IMG/VR virus record: IMGVR_UViG_3300020442_003958
Span: 1 to 42,061 of that record
From: a virus
Length of the DNA stretch: 42,061 bases
Strand: one strand, 5' to 3'
Below are positions 24,826 through 34,100 of this stretch, piece by piece. Numbering within the stretch: position 1 is the first letter of the stretch; every line of letters starts with the position of its first letter. Both the position numbers and the translations under genes were made by a program. The notes below the pieces were generated by a model. That model was given only the letters and a program-made list of their open reading frames with translations. It did no database searches and was not told where the DNA came from.

Positions 24826-24829
24826 AGCC

Positions 24830-25528
24830 ATGACAATGACATTAACCGAAATTGTATCCGAGATTCAATATAATGAGTTTTGTAAATTTGTTGATTCAAT
24901 TAATATTACAAACAAAACAAATTTGAATGAAATTGCAATTCCATCGTCTTTAAAAAAAATATGGTCTTTTGTTACGGAACTAAAAAATTTAGTAAAAGTA
25001 AAATTGTTAGATTTAATAAAATTGTTTAAAAATAAAATAGTTTTTAAGTTTTTTGCTAAGATCAAATTTAGTATGGCAAAGTTGTTTTCAATTGTTAAAG
25101 CAGGATTTAAAGCATATAAACAAGTTATTAAAGCAATTGGTGAGTACATGGCAAGTACAAAGGTAGGACGATGGACAGAAGATAAATTAAAAGACTTAGA
25201 CGCATTTCTTGCTAAACATCCGAAAACAAAAAGAATAGCAGGATTAGCAGTTGCTGGTATATTAATTTACATTTGGTTGAATATGACATTTACAGGTAAT
25301 GCAGATTACGACTTTGATATGGGGGATATGATTATGGCACTTGGAGGGGGGTTTACGTTGTCCACACTATTCGCAGGACCTGAGGGAATGGCATTGTTAA
25401 CATTGTTTGCGACTGGTGTTATTGGATTATCTTTTCCATGGCCAGGACCACAACATATTCAATTTGTAGGAGCAGTATTATATGGTTCTGCTAAACTTGT
25501 TGGACAAAAGTTAAGAAAAGAAAAATAA
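24830..25528 (+). CDS. Membrane-associated protein encoded between sheath and tube genes
   Basis: 232 residues. The first 130 are basic, with amphipathic helices and repeated LVKVKLLDLIKLFK-like segments. Then come hydrophobic stretches at about 136-152 (IAGLAVAGILIYIWLNM), 167-184 and 186-205, giving two or three potential membrane spans. FTGNADYDFDMGDMI separates the first two. The end is basic again. The ATG at 24836 is an alternative start, but the 4-nt spacing from the ATATTTAT element favours 24830. I recall similar proteins at this location in marine T4-like phages, always unnamed. It could be injected with DNA, line the tube end or sit in the host membrane. Confidence 0.6.
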   Translation: MTMTLTEIVSEIQYNEFCKFVDSINITNKTNLNEIAIPSSLKKIWSFVTELKNLVKVKLLDLIKLFKNKIVFKFFAKIKFSMAKLFSIVKAGFKAYKQVIKAIGEYMASTKVGRWTEDKLKDLDAFLAKHPKTKRIAGLAVAGILIYIWLNMTFTGNADYDFDMGDMIMALGGGFTLSTLFAGPEGMALLTLFATGVIGLSFPWPGPQHIQFVGAVLYGSAKLVGQKLRKEK

Positions 25529-25598
25529 ATACGTATATTTTCATTTGTTAGAAATAATTATTATTAGATGAAAAAACAACTTTTCAAAAATTAATCAC

Positions 25599-25606
25599 AT
25601 ATTTAT
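25599..25606 (+). promoter_or_regulatory. ATATTTAT element upstream of the tube gene
   Basis: 39 nt before the tube ATG at 25646, which also has GGAG as a ribosome site. There is no -35-like box at a suitable distance. Confidence 0.5.
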
Positions 25607-25645
25607 AGAATATAATTTAAACACAAAAACTGGAGAAATAAAATT

Positions 25646-26137
25646 ATGGCACAAGTAGTTGAAACACAGGAAATGTTCTTTACGGCATTTGAACCGAAGA
25701 CACAAAATCGTTTTATCATGTACATCGATGGTCTTCCATCTTATCTTATTAAAGCAACGGCACGTCCGAATCTTGCTATTGACGTTCAAACAATTGATCA
25801 TATCAATATTAAACGCAAACTTAGAGCAGGTAAAGCAGAATGGCAGGATATCTCAATCACACTTTACGATCCGGTAGTTCCAAGTGGAGCACAGGCTGCA
25901 ATGGAGTGGATTCGTCTTTCTCACGAATCTGTTACTGGAAGAAATGGTTATGCTGACTTCTACAAAAAGGATCTTACAATCAATGTTCTCGGTCCTGTTG
26001 GTGATTATGTTGAAGAGTGGACAATCAAAGGTGCGTTCGTGAATAACATGAATCCAGGTACACTTGATTGGTCAACCGGTGAATTCTCAACCGTTGAACT
26101 TACTCTTTCATACGATTACGCAATTCTCCAATACTAA
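25646..26137 (+). CDS. 19: Tail tube protein (gp19-like)
   Basis: 163 residues, the same length as T4 gp19. The fold markers are clear: FEPKTQNRFIMYIDGLPSYLIK at 15-37, KLRAGKAEWQDISITLYDPVVPSGAQAAMEWI, then ITLYDP-type and DYVEEWTIKGAFVNN segments and the final ELTLSYDYAILQY. It stacks in hexameric rings inside the sheath to form the DNA conduit. GGAG precedes the ATG at a good distance, and a strong terminator follows, so it is a single-gene transcript in keeping with high demand. Confidence 0.96.
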   Translation: MAQVVETQEMFFTAFEPKTQNRFIMYIDGLPSYLIKATARPNLAIDVQTIDHINIKRKLRAGKAEWQDISITLYDPVVPSGAQAAMEWIRLSHESVTGRNGYADFYKKDLTINVLGPVGDYVEEWTIKGAFVNNMNPGTLDWSTGEFSTVELTLSYDYAILQY

Positions 26138-26163
26138 AAAAAACTTTCCAGTTTTTTAAACTT

Positions 26164-26200
26164 AAAAAAAAACTTCTCTTCTTGAGAAGTTTTTTTTTTT
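26164..26200 (+). terminator. Strong intrinsic terminator after the tube gene
   Basis: The stem A7-ACTTCTC (26164-26178) pairs with GAGAAGT-T8 (26184-26198) around a 5-nt loop; the T run continues to 26200. Confidence 0.92.
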
Positions 26201-26206
26201 AAATAT

Positions 26207-26214
26207 ATATTTAT
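26207..26214 (+). promoter_or_regulatory. ATATTTAT element 4 nt before a start codon
   Basis: It begins only 7 nt after the tube terminator. Four bases (GATT) separate it from the ATG at 26219. The earlier ATG at 26213 lies inside the element. Confidence 0.55.
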
Positions 26215-26218
26215 GATT

Positions 26219-26557
26219 ATGAACACAACAAACTTTAATAAAATAGTAAATGAACTTTTTTGCGAAATAAAAGATGAATACGAAAAAGCAGAAGTAACCG
26301 AAGGACTTAGTTCTGCAATGAATTCACTTCTTAAATTTTTGTTGGCAAAAGTTAAAAAAGGAACATTTCAAAGAAATTACGATGTTGATACTTCTTCTGG
26401 TAGAATGGAGTTTATTACTAAGGGTGGAAAAAGAATAGTAATAAGTGATGCTAAACTTGGTATTTTGGTATATAAATCTTGGAAGAATAAAAAAGATAAA
26501 GAGTTTTTTGATTACAGTGAACATAGTGATATTTTAAAGTTTGCATTAAAATCATAA
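26219..26557 (+). CDS. Hypothetical tail-region protein, 112 aa
   Basis: The ATG at 26219 is chosen over 26213 because the latter overlaps the ATATTTAT element and the 4-nt spacing matches three other genes. The protein starts MNTTNFNKIVNELFCEI, an amphipathic helix like those of the head-region proteins, followed by a VTEGLSSAMNSLLKFL segment. The second half is a small beta-rich domain (GRMEFITKGGKRIVISDAKLG). No recognised family. It lies between the tube and chaperone genes. Confidence 0.55.
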   Translation: MNTTNFNKIVNELFCEIKDEYEKAEVTEGLSSAMNSLLKFLLAKVKKGTFQRNYDVDTSSGRMEFITKGGKRIVISDAKLGILVYKSWKNKKDKEFFDYSEHSDILKFALKS

Positions 26558-26572
26558 ACTTGTAAAAAAAAC

Positions 26573-26601
26573 TTGCCATTGTATATATGTATATTTATAG
26601 T
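26573..26601 (+). promoter_or_regulatory. Promoter region before the gp26-like gene (sigma-70-like and ATATTTAT overlapped)
   Basis: TTGCCA (26573-26578), a 17-nt spacer, TATAGT (26596-26601). An ATATTTAT element at 26591-26598 overlaps the -10. Either could serve; the leader would be about 30 nt with AAAGG as ribosome site. Confidence 0.45.
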
Positions 26602-26636
26602 ATATATAAAATATACAATTTAAAAGGTTACAAATT

Positions 26637-27581
26637 ATGGCAAATGAAAATGATAAAGTAGACATTCCTCAGGAAGTAAGAGAGGCATTGCAACGCAACA
26701 ATAACGCATCAACTGCAAATCAAAGTGCAACAACACAAAGCACACGCACAGAAGCAACAAGTACGCAAAATACTGCTCCTTCTAATGCAAGTAAGTCAAC
26801 TGATGTTGTACAAAAAGTAGAATATCCTACTGAAGTTGTAGATTTACCAAGTCGTGGTTGGTTTTATGAACCAACTTCACCACTTGCATCTGGTAAGATT
26901 GATATTAAATACATGACTGCACGTGAAGAAGATATTCTTACGAGTCAAAATTTAATCAAAAAGGGAGTCGTTCTTGACAAACTTCTTGAAGCATTGATTG
27001 CAACACCAGGTGTTAATCTTGATGATGTATTAGTTGGTGATAAAAATGCGATTTTTATAGCAGCCAGAATTCTTGCTTACGGAAAAGATTATAACATTAA
27101 GTTTAAAGACCCATCCACAAACGAAGATGTACAAGATGTAATTGATTTATCAAAGATCGAACCAAAGGAATTTGATTTTGAAAATTACGAACGTGGTTCT
27201 AATTTGTTTGAGTTTGAACTTCCATTTTGCAAAAAGAAAGTACATTGGAGTTTGTTGTCTCATAAAGACGAACAAAACATTGATGCTGAACTTAAAGCAA
27301 TGAAGAAGTTTACAAAAAATAAAAATGAAACTAACGAAGTAACAACACGATTGAAATATGTTATCAAAGCAATTGATGGAAATGATGATCGTAATTCAAT
27401 CAAGCAATTTGTTGATCGTGAACTTCTTGCACGTGATAGTTTGGCATTTCGTGAGCATATCAAGGAAAATACTCCTGATTTAGACATGACGTTTAATTTT
27501 GAATCGGAAGATACTGGATATGAAGAAAGGATGACGATCCCTTTAGGGGTCGACTTTTTTTACCCTTCCACCCGAGTATAG
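26637..27581 (+). CDS. 26: gp26-like baseplate hub / tail assembly chaperone, short form
   Basis: 314 residues. A Ser/Thr/Asn-rich disordered N-terminus (to residue 60) precedes a T4_baseplate-type domain: VVDLPSRGWFYEP, GKIDIKYMTAREEDILTSQNLIKKG, DDVLVGDKNAIFIAARILAYGKDYNIK, then a helical domain. The usual zinc cysteines of relatives are not all present. It ends MTIPLGVDFFYPSTRV. T4 gp26 is a hub-associated protein. Here the gene lies between tube and tape measure, where tail assembly chaperones of the lambda G/GT kind sit. A second product made by frameshifting near its end is strongly suspected (next entry). AAAGG lies 12-16 nt before the ATG. Confidence 0.75.
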   Translation: MANENDKVDIPQEVREALQRNNNASTANQSATTQSTRTEATSTQNTAPSNASKSTDVVQKVEYPTEVVDLPSRGWFYEPTSPLASGKIDIKYMTAREEDILTSQNLIKKGVVLDKLLEALIATPGVNLDDVLVGDKNAIFIAARILAYGKDYNIKFKDPSTNEDVQDVIDLSKIEPKEFDFENYERGSNLFEFELPFCKKKVHWSLLSHKDEQNIDAELKAMKKFTKNKNETNEVTTRLKYVIKAIDGNDDRNSIKQFVDRELLARDSLAFREHIKENTPDLDMTFNFESEDTGYEERMTIPLGVDFFYPSTRV

Positions 27582-27813
27582 AATTCAACTTCACGAAGAA
27601 GTTTTTAATCTTGCTTATTATAGTCAAGGAGGATTTACACAAGATATTGTGTATAATCTACCGATATATCTTCGCAGATTTTATATCAGAAAACTCGTTG
27701 ACATACGCAATAAAGAAAACGAACAAGTGGAAAAAGCACAAGCATCTGCGAAGTCAAAATCTCCGAGTATGCCAAATAAACCTTCTATGCCAAGTAGGTC
27801 ATCTTTTAGATAG
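27547..27813 (+). CDS. 51: gp51-like frameshift extension of the gp26-like protein (+1/-2 frame, no start codon of its own)
   Basis: This frame opens after TAG at 27544-27546 and runs to TAG at 27811-27813, with no ATG, GTG or TTG until near its end. It encodes a convincing protein: PPEYRIQLHEEVFNLAYYSQ, then GFTQDIVYNLPIYLRRFYIRK, then a Lys/Glu helix and a Ser/Pro/Met tail (SMPNKPSMPSRSSFR). It resembles gp51-type hub-assembly proteins. It is +1 relative to the upstream gene; the two frames overlap at 27547-27581, which contains a run of seven T (27555-27561). A +1 or -2 slip there would fuse it to the first 308 codons of the gp26-like protein, giving about 391 residues. An extra T from a sequencing error would look the same. 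Confidence 0.72.
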   Translation, partial: GSTFFTLPPEYRIQLHEEVFNLAYYSQGGFTQDIVYNLPIYLRRFYIRKLVDIRNKENEQVEKAQASAKSKSPSMPNKPSMPSRSSFR

Positions 27814-27846
27814 CATTAATTAGTTAATCATTTAACTTAATTTACA

Positions 27847-27880
27847 GAAGTCGTATATTTATCAATATATACGACTTTTT
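27847..27880 (+). terminator. Intrinsic terminator containing an ATATTTAT element
   Basis: The 11-bp stem AAGTCGTATAT (27848-27858) pairs with ATATACGACTT (27867-27877), followed by T's. ATATTTAT at 27855-27862 lies in the stem-loop, and a GTATTTAT copy follows at 27881. Confidence 0.8.
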
Positions 27881-27888
27881 GTATTTAT
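27881..27888 (+). promoter_or_regulatory. GTATTTAT element before the tape-measure operon
   Basis: It immediately follows the terminator, 21 nt before the ATG at 27910. It reads GTATTTATA, one base different from the common form. Probably starts the transcript for the small gene and the tape measure. Confidence 0.4.
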
Positions 27889-27909
27889 AACATAAATCTA
27901 ATTAATGAC

Positions 27910-28167
27910 ATGAAAAATATAACAGAACAAGAACAACAATTAAATGAATTCATCGGTGGAATTGTAAACGCAATTTTTTCTGGAAAAGCAAGAAAAATTG
28001 CAAAAAGCAAATTAGAAGATCCTCGTTTGGCAAATTCTTTACAAAAGTATATTGATAATACTGAAAAATTTCGTCAAGAACTAAAAAGTATTGGGTATTC
28101 AAGTAAAGAAGATTTAAAAAAAGCATTAGCAAAAAATCCAAAAGTAAAAGACTATATCGAGTTTTAA
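27910..28167 (+). CDS. Small protein preceding the tape measure, 85 aa
   Basis: It begins MKNITEQEQQLNEFIGGIVNAIFSGKARKIAKSK: an acidic start, a hydrophobic Gly/Ile segment (too short and polar to be sure of a membrane span), and a basic stretch. The rest is helical (LKKALAKNPKVKDYIEF). An ATG at 27905 in another frame hits a stop at once, so 27910 is the start. Proteins with this 'EFIGGIVNAIF' onset are ones I recall next to tape-measure genes in marine phages. Function unknown. Confidence 0.6.
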   Translation: MKNITEQEQQLNEFIGGIVNAIFSGKARKIAKSKLEDPRLANSLQKYIDNTEKFRQELKSIGYSSKEDLKKALAKNPKVKDYIEF

Positions 28168-28170
28168 TAC

Positions 28171-31100
28171 ATGGACGATAAAGATGTAATAGATTTTGCT
28201 TCTAATCTTCAAAAATCAGTTGGAGATGGGTTACTTCCTACCCAAAACCAAATTAATGATGTTACTAAGCAAATATCTGAAAATCTAAGTTCAGGTGAAA
28301 TAGATTCTGCAATAAATATTGTAGGTAGTGATAAAGTAAAGGAGTTATCAACACAACTTACTGCATCTGCATCAATGTACGAAAAAATAAAAACCGAGGC
28401 AATGTCAGTTACACGTGAATTGGTAAAAGCAAATAATGAGTCAGAACTTGAAGAAAAAATAAAACAACAAACTGCTTCACTAAATCAAAGAATTGCAAAT
28501 ACACAAAGTGCAATAACAGAATCACAAAACAAACTTATGCCAAATTTGCAAAGTGAGTTAGCAACGGCACAAACAAAACTTTCTTTGATGGATAAAACAG
28601 ATGTAGGATATACCGATCAATTAAACAAAGTCAAAGAAATAGGTACAAGTATTGAACAAGAAAAATTAAGAGTTGCTGATATAATAGGTCAACAAGCAGG
28701 TCTCACTAAATTAAAAGACGAGGAGTTAGCAAAAGCAAGTGAATTACTAGATAAGGATAAAAGCATATATGATATGCGAATGGAAATTGCAAAAAACTCA
28801 CGTGAGTTGGTGGAATCTACGAAAGAACAACTTGATGCAACTGAAAAACTAGAACGTGTTCTTGAACGTATAGGAGATAATTTCAAGGAACTACTTGAAG
28901 ATAACAGAGATTTAATTAAGGAGTTTCATAGTGAAGTTGATTCTATGGCAGATGGAATTACAAATACACTTAAAAAAATACCTGTTATAGGAAACTTACT
29001 TGCCACAAGTATTCAAGGACCATTAAAAGAGGCAGCCAATAAAGTAAAAGAAGATTTTACGGCCGGATTTCTTAAAATGGCAGAGGCAGCTAGTAAACCG
29101 GGAGCAAATTTAGTTGATACATTAAAAGCAGGTTTACCCGAAGTGATGGGTGCAATCAAGGGTATAGGTTCAATGTTTATGTCAGTATTAACAGGTCCGG
29201 TTCTGATACTTGGTAGTATTGCTACATTGTTGTATTTGGCATTTTCAAGATTTCAAGCACTTGAAAAATCTACACAAGAATTCCGAAATGAACTTGGGTT
29301 GTCGTATGGAGCAATGGAGCAAATACAAAAAGATGCCATTTCAGTAAACAAAGAATTGGCATATTTTGGAGTAAGTATTGAAGAAGCAGTTGGATCAGCA
29401 AAAGCATTAGTAGAAGAATTTGGAAATGTTAATCATGTTACACGTGGACAAATAGAATTAGTTTCAAAGTTAAGTGCAGGATTAGGAATCAGTCAAGATG
29501 CAGCCGCAGGTGCTTTAGTTAAGTTTATGGAAATGGGAGCACCGAGTGATGAAGTAGCACAAAACTTAACACTTGCAACTGCCGAACTTAGTAATCTTGC
29601 TGGAGTTCCTGCTGGTAAAGTTATGGAAGATGTTGCAAACGCAAGTGAGGATGCAATATTAGCAATTGGTAATATGCCAAGAAATCTAGCAGCCGCAGCC
29701 GTTGAAGCAAGACGCATGGGAAGTAGTTTAGATTCTGCGGCCGCAACTGCAAGTCACTTACTTGATTTTGAAAGTAGTATTTCGTCGGAAATGAAATTGG
29801 CAAGTATGATGGGACGTCATGTTAATTTTCAAAAAATGCGACAACTTGCAATGGATGGTGATTTAGCAGGTATGCAAAAAGAGCAATTGCGTATCATGAA
29901 AGAAATGGGTGGATTTGATCGTATGAATCGTTTTCAAAAGCAAGCACTTGCAGAAGCACTTGGAACGAGTGTAGAAGAACTCACCAAGATGAATAAAATT
30001 GAAAAAGAAAATGCTGAGTTTGCACGTGAAAATCCAGAACTGGCTGCCGAGTATCAAAAGCAGTTGGAAGCACTTCGTGGTGGTGAAGAAAAAAGTTTAG
30101 CACAACAAGCAGAAGCAAGAATGAAGCAAGAAATTCAACAAGCAAAAATGAATGCTCTGCAAAATCAATTTAATCAAATGATGGTAGAAATGGGTGAAGC
30201 ATTATTACCTGTTATCAATGGATTAATGTCAGCACTTGTACCTATATTAAAAGTTATAGGATTTTTATTAAAATTAATCGTTGCACCATTTGCGTTAATA
30301 GGTGATTTAATTGCGGCCATTACAGGTGATACAAGTCGTTTGAAAGAACGTTTCAGTGACTTTGGAAGCACGGCAATAACAATCGTGGGATCACTTGGAG
30401 TTGCACTTGTGGTCGCAATGAAAATGGGTTCTACTTCCATGACAGGACTATTTTCTTCATTTGGAGATATGATAAAAGGAGCATTGAAAAAAGTAGCAGG
30501 ATTAGGTTCTGCAATCAAAACAGCATTTTCAGCAGGTGGTGCTACATCGGCGGCATCTGCTATTCCAGCACCAAGTGGAGTGGGTGCGTTTGGACGAGGT
30601 AGTCCGATTCAATCTGCAACACCAAAACCATCGGTGGCCGCAAATAAAGGACCCGGATTTGCTGATAAATTTGCTGAAATAGATACAAATGGTTTACTAA
30701 AAGCAGCCGGAGCATTAGCAATACTAGCAGGTGCTTTGTATGTGTCTGCAAAAGCATTTCAAGAATTTGGTGAAGTAACATGGGAAGGTGTAGTAAAAGG
30801 TTTAGTTGCAATAGGTTCGTTGGTATTAGTGTCCAAATTACTTAGCAAAGGAAGTGATGATATGATAAAGGGTGCGGCTGCAGTTGCGATTTTAGGTGCT
30901 TCACTTATTCCGGCCGCATTTGCTTTTCAAATGTTTGCTAATGTTCCATTTTCTGCCGTTATTCTTGGTATAACTGCACTTGGTGCTTTAGCAGTAGTTG
31001 CGGCCGTGGTAGGTAAATATTCTGTCATAATACTCGCAGGAGCAGGAGCATTGGCTGCGATTGCAGGTGGAATGCTTGTATTTGGATTAGCAGCCATGGC

Positions 31101-34100
31101 ATTTGCAATGGCAGTTAATATTATAGCATCAGCATTTGGTAAAGTAATAGAAACAATACAATCAATGTCAATGGGTGACATTGGAATGATATATGCACTT
31201 GGTTCTGCATTTGCATTTATTGGACTTATGTCTCCTTTATTAATATTAGCAGCCGTTTCAATTGGAGTACTTGGATTAGCATTAATTCCGTTTTCAATTG
31301 GACTACTTGCAGCTGGAATTGGTTTAACAATGTTCGCATTTGGTGTAAAACAACTTATTGATCATTCATCTGAATTACCTGCGGCTGCATTTAATTTTGG
31401 AATTTTCATTGGTATGATGGCAATGCTTGCTCCTACACTTGCAATAGCAGGATTAGGATTGGCCGCATTTGGCATTGCATTGATACCATTTGGAATTGGT
31501 ATTGCCTTGGCAGGAGCAGGAGTTGCATTATTTGGTTTTGGAATGAGTATGGTTATGGATACTATGAAAGATTTACCACAAGCAGCTGCAAGTCTTATGT
31601 TGTTTGCAGGTGCTATGGCATTAATTGCACCATTAACTCCTTTTATATTATTAACTGCGGGTGCATTTGCGATTCTTGGTGTTGCGTTAATACCATTAGC
31701 AGTTGCTATGCTTGCGTTTGGAGCAGGAGTTGCATTAGTGGGTCTTGGATTTCAAATGCTAAGTGATGCAAACGCACCTGAACTTCTTATTAATCTTGGA
31801 ATGGCAATATCTCTCGTTGGATTGATGTTACCTTTTATAGTACTTGGGGCAGTAGCAATTGGAATTATGACGGCCGCATTAATTCCGTTTTCCGTTGCTT
31901 TATTAGTAGCAGGTGTAGGAATGTCTTTGTTTGGATTGGGACTAAGTTTAACTGCGGATGCGTTAAATCAAATTACAGGTGAATCAATTGCGAATTTATT
32001 TGGAATAGCACTTGCAGTAATAGCATTGGGACCATTATTACCTCTTATTGCATTAGGAGCAATTAGTTTAACTTTAATGTCAAGTTCTCTTCTTACATTC
32101 GGTGCGGCCGTAATGGTTGTTGGTTTGGGACTTGAAGTTCTTGGTGGAGGTTTAGAATCTACGGTTGGATATTTAAAACAACTCGGTGAAATGGCAGGAC
32201 AAATCGGTGCGGCCGCAATTGCTATATACGCAGTATCAGGTGCATTAGCAAGTTTAGCATTTGCTCAAGTTGGTCAGGCTGTAGGTGGACTTGCAAGTTC
32301 TTTTGTAAACTTTGGTTCGGACATGGTAAATGCAGTAAATCCATTTCGTGATGCTTCCGAGGAAGCAGCCAAAGGTCCGTTTGATGAAATATTAAAACTT
32401 GCTCCGTATGCTAAAGATTTTGAAGGATTGGGTATGGGTATTGAAAAACTTGCAATCGGTACAACCGTTTTAAGTAAAATAGATACAGATGCACTTGATG
32501 CAGTCTCTGAATCAATAAGAAATTTAAGAAGAGCATTTTCTGGTGAAGAAGAAGCATCTATTTTAGGTTCATTGAAAAATACTGCATCTGGATTTATAGA
32601 TTCATTGAATCCCATGAAAGATGCAGAAGCAATGCCAATGGATGATATGTTTGGTCCTTTAACGGAATTATTTGCTTTTGCTGATCAAGCATTTATGTTA
32701 GGTGTAGGATTAGAAGCAGTTGCGAATGGACTAAGTCAAATATCAAATGTAGATATTGCACCAATTCAACAATTATCAACGGTATTACCTGAGTTGATGT
32801 CATCTATACTAGGTAATGCTCCAGCCGCAAAAGAACCTGAGGGATTTGCAAGTAGTTTATTCTCTGGATTTACAGGAATGTTTGGTGGAGATGACGATGA
32901 AGAAAAACCTCAAGCAGCCGCAGGAGGTGGAGGTGCAGAAATGTCACAAGCACCACTCAAGAAAATGGTTGATCAACTCAATGAATTCGCATCAATTTCA
33001 GATGAAACTCTTGGTGTATTGGATTTAATTTCATATTCTATGGCACGTCTTGCGATGGCACTTACAATGATTAACATGGAGCAAGTAGAGACCATCACTT
33101 CACTTGGAGAATCATTTTCACAAATCGGAAGAATATTACCATCGGTTCAACGAGGAACATCTGCTCTTAAAATGGTTGCTGATTCGGTTACCGGTGTAGA
33201 AGACTCAATGCAGTCGGCAGGACCTCATCTTAAAGTATTAACTGATTCTTTGAAGAAACTTTCCGACATGAATATTACTGCCGACGTTGGTGATGATCTC
33301 GGTGATGGACTTGAAGACTTAGGAGAAGGTCTTGAAGATTTTGTTGATTATATGGTAGACGCAGATTTAGACACAATGTCTAAAACACTACCTTCTAACC
33401 TAGAAGCAATAGGTAAGGCATTAAGTTCATTCGGAAGCATTCAGATTAATCCTGATTTGGGTGATCAACTTGAAGATTTTGGTGAAGGACTTGAAGACTT
33501 TATTGATTACATGGCAGATGCAGATTTAGCAACAATAAGTGATAGTTTGTCTGTAAATCTAAAAACACTAGGATCGGCAATTTCATCATTTTCAACATTA
33601 AATATAAATTCAGAACTCGGTGATATACTTGAGGATTTCGGTGAAGGACTTGAAGATTTTATTGATTACATGGATGATGCTGATTTGGCAACGATAAGTG
33701 CTAGTTTATCAACAAATTTAACTGCACTCGGAAACGCATTAAGTGGATTTGCAAATTTAAATATAAGCAGTGATCTTGGGGATCAACTTGATGATTTCGG
33801 TGAAGGACTTGAAGACTTTATTGATTATATGAATGATGCAGATTTAGCAACTGTTAGTGTAAGTTTATCTGCAAACTTAACTGCACTCGGTGATGCTTTG
33901 CGTGGATTTGCAAATTTAAATATAAGCAGTGATCTTGGGGATCAACTCGATGATTTCGGTGAAGGTCTTGAGGACTTTATTGATTACATGGACGATGCAG
34001 ACTTGGCAACTGTTAGTGTAAGTTTGTCAAAAAATTTGACTGATCTTGGCAATGCACTAAAAACTTTTAGCACATTGAACATTCAATCTGACATTGGTGA

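Noticed and set aside
27611-27823. 70-residue ORF with its own ATG after the gp26-like gene
   Set aside because: It is in a different frame from the convincing gp51-like sequence, which covers the same bases; its residues (Cys/Ile-rich, no pattern) and codon use look like a shadow.
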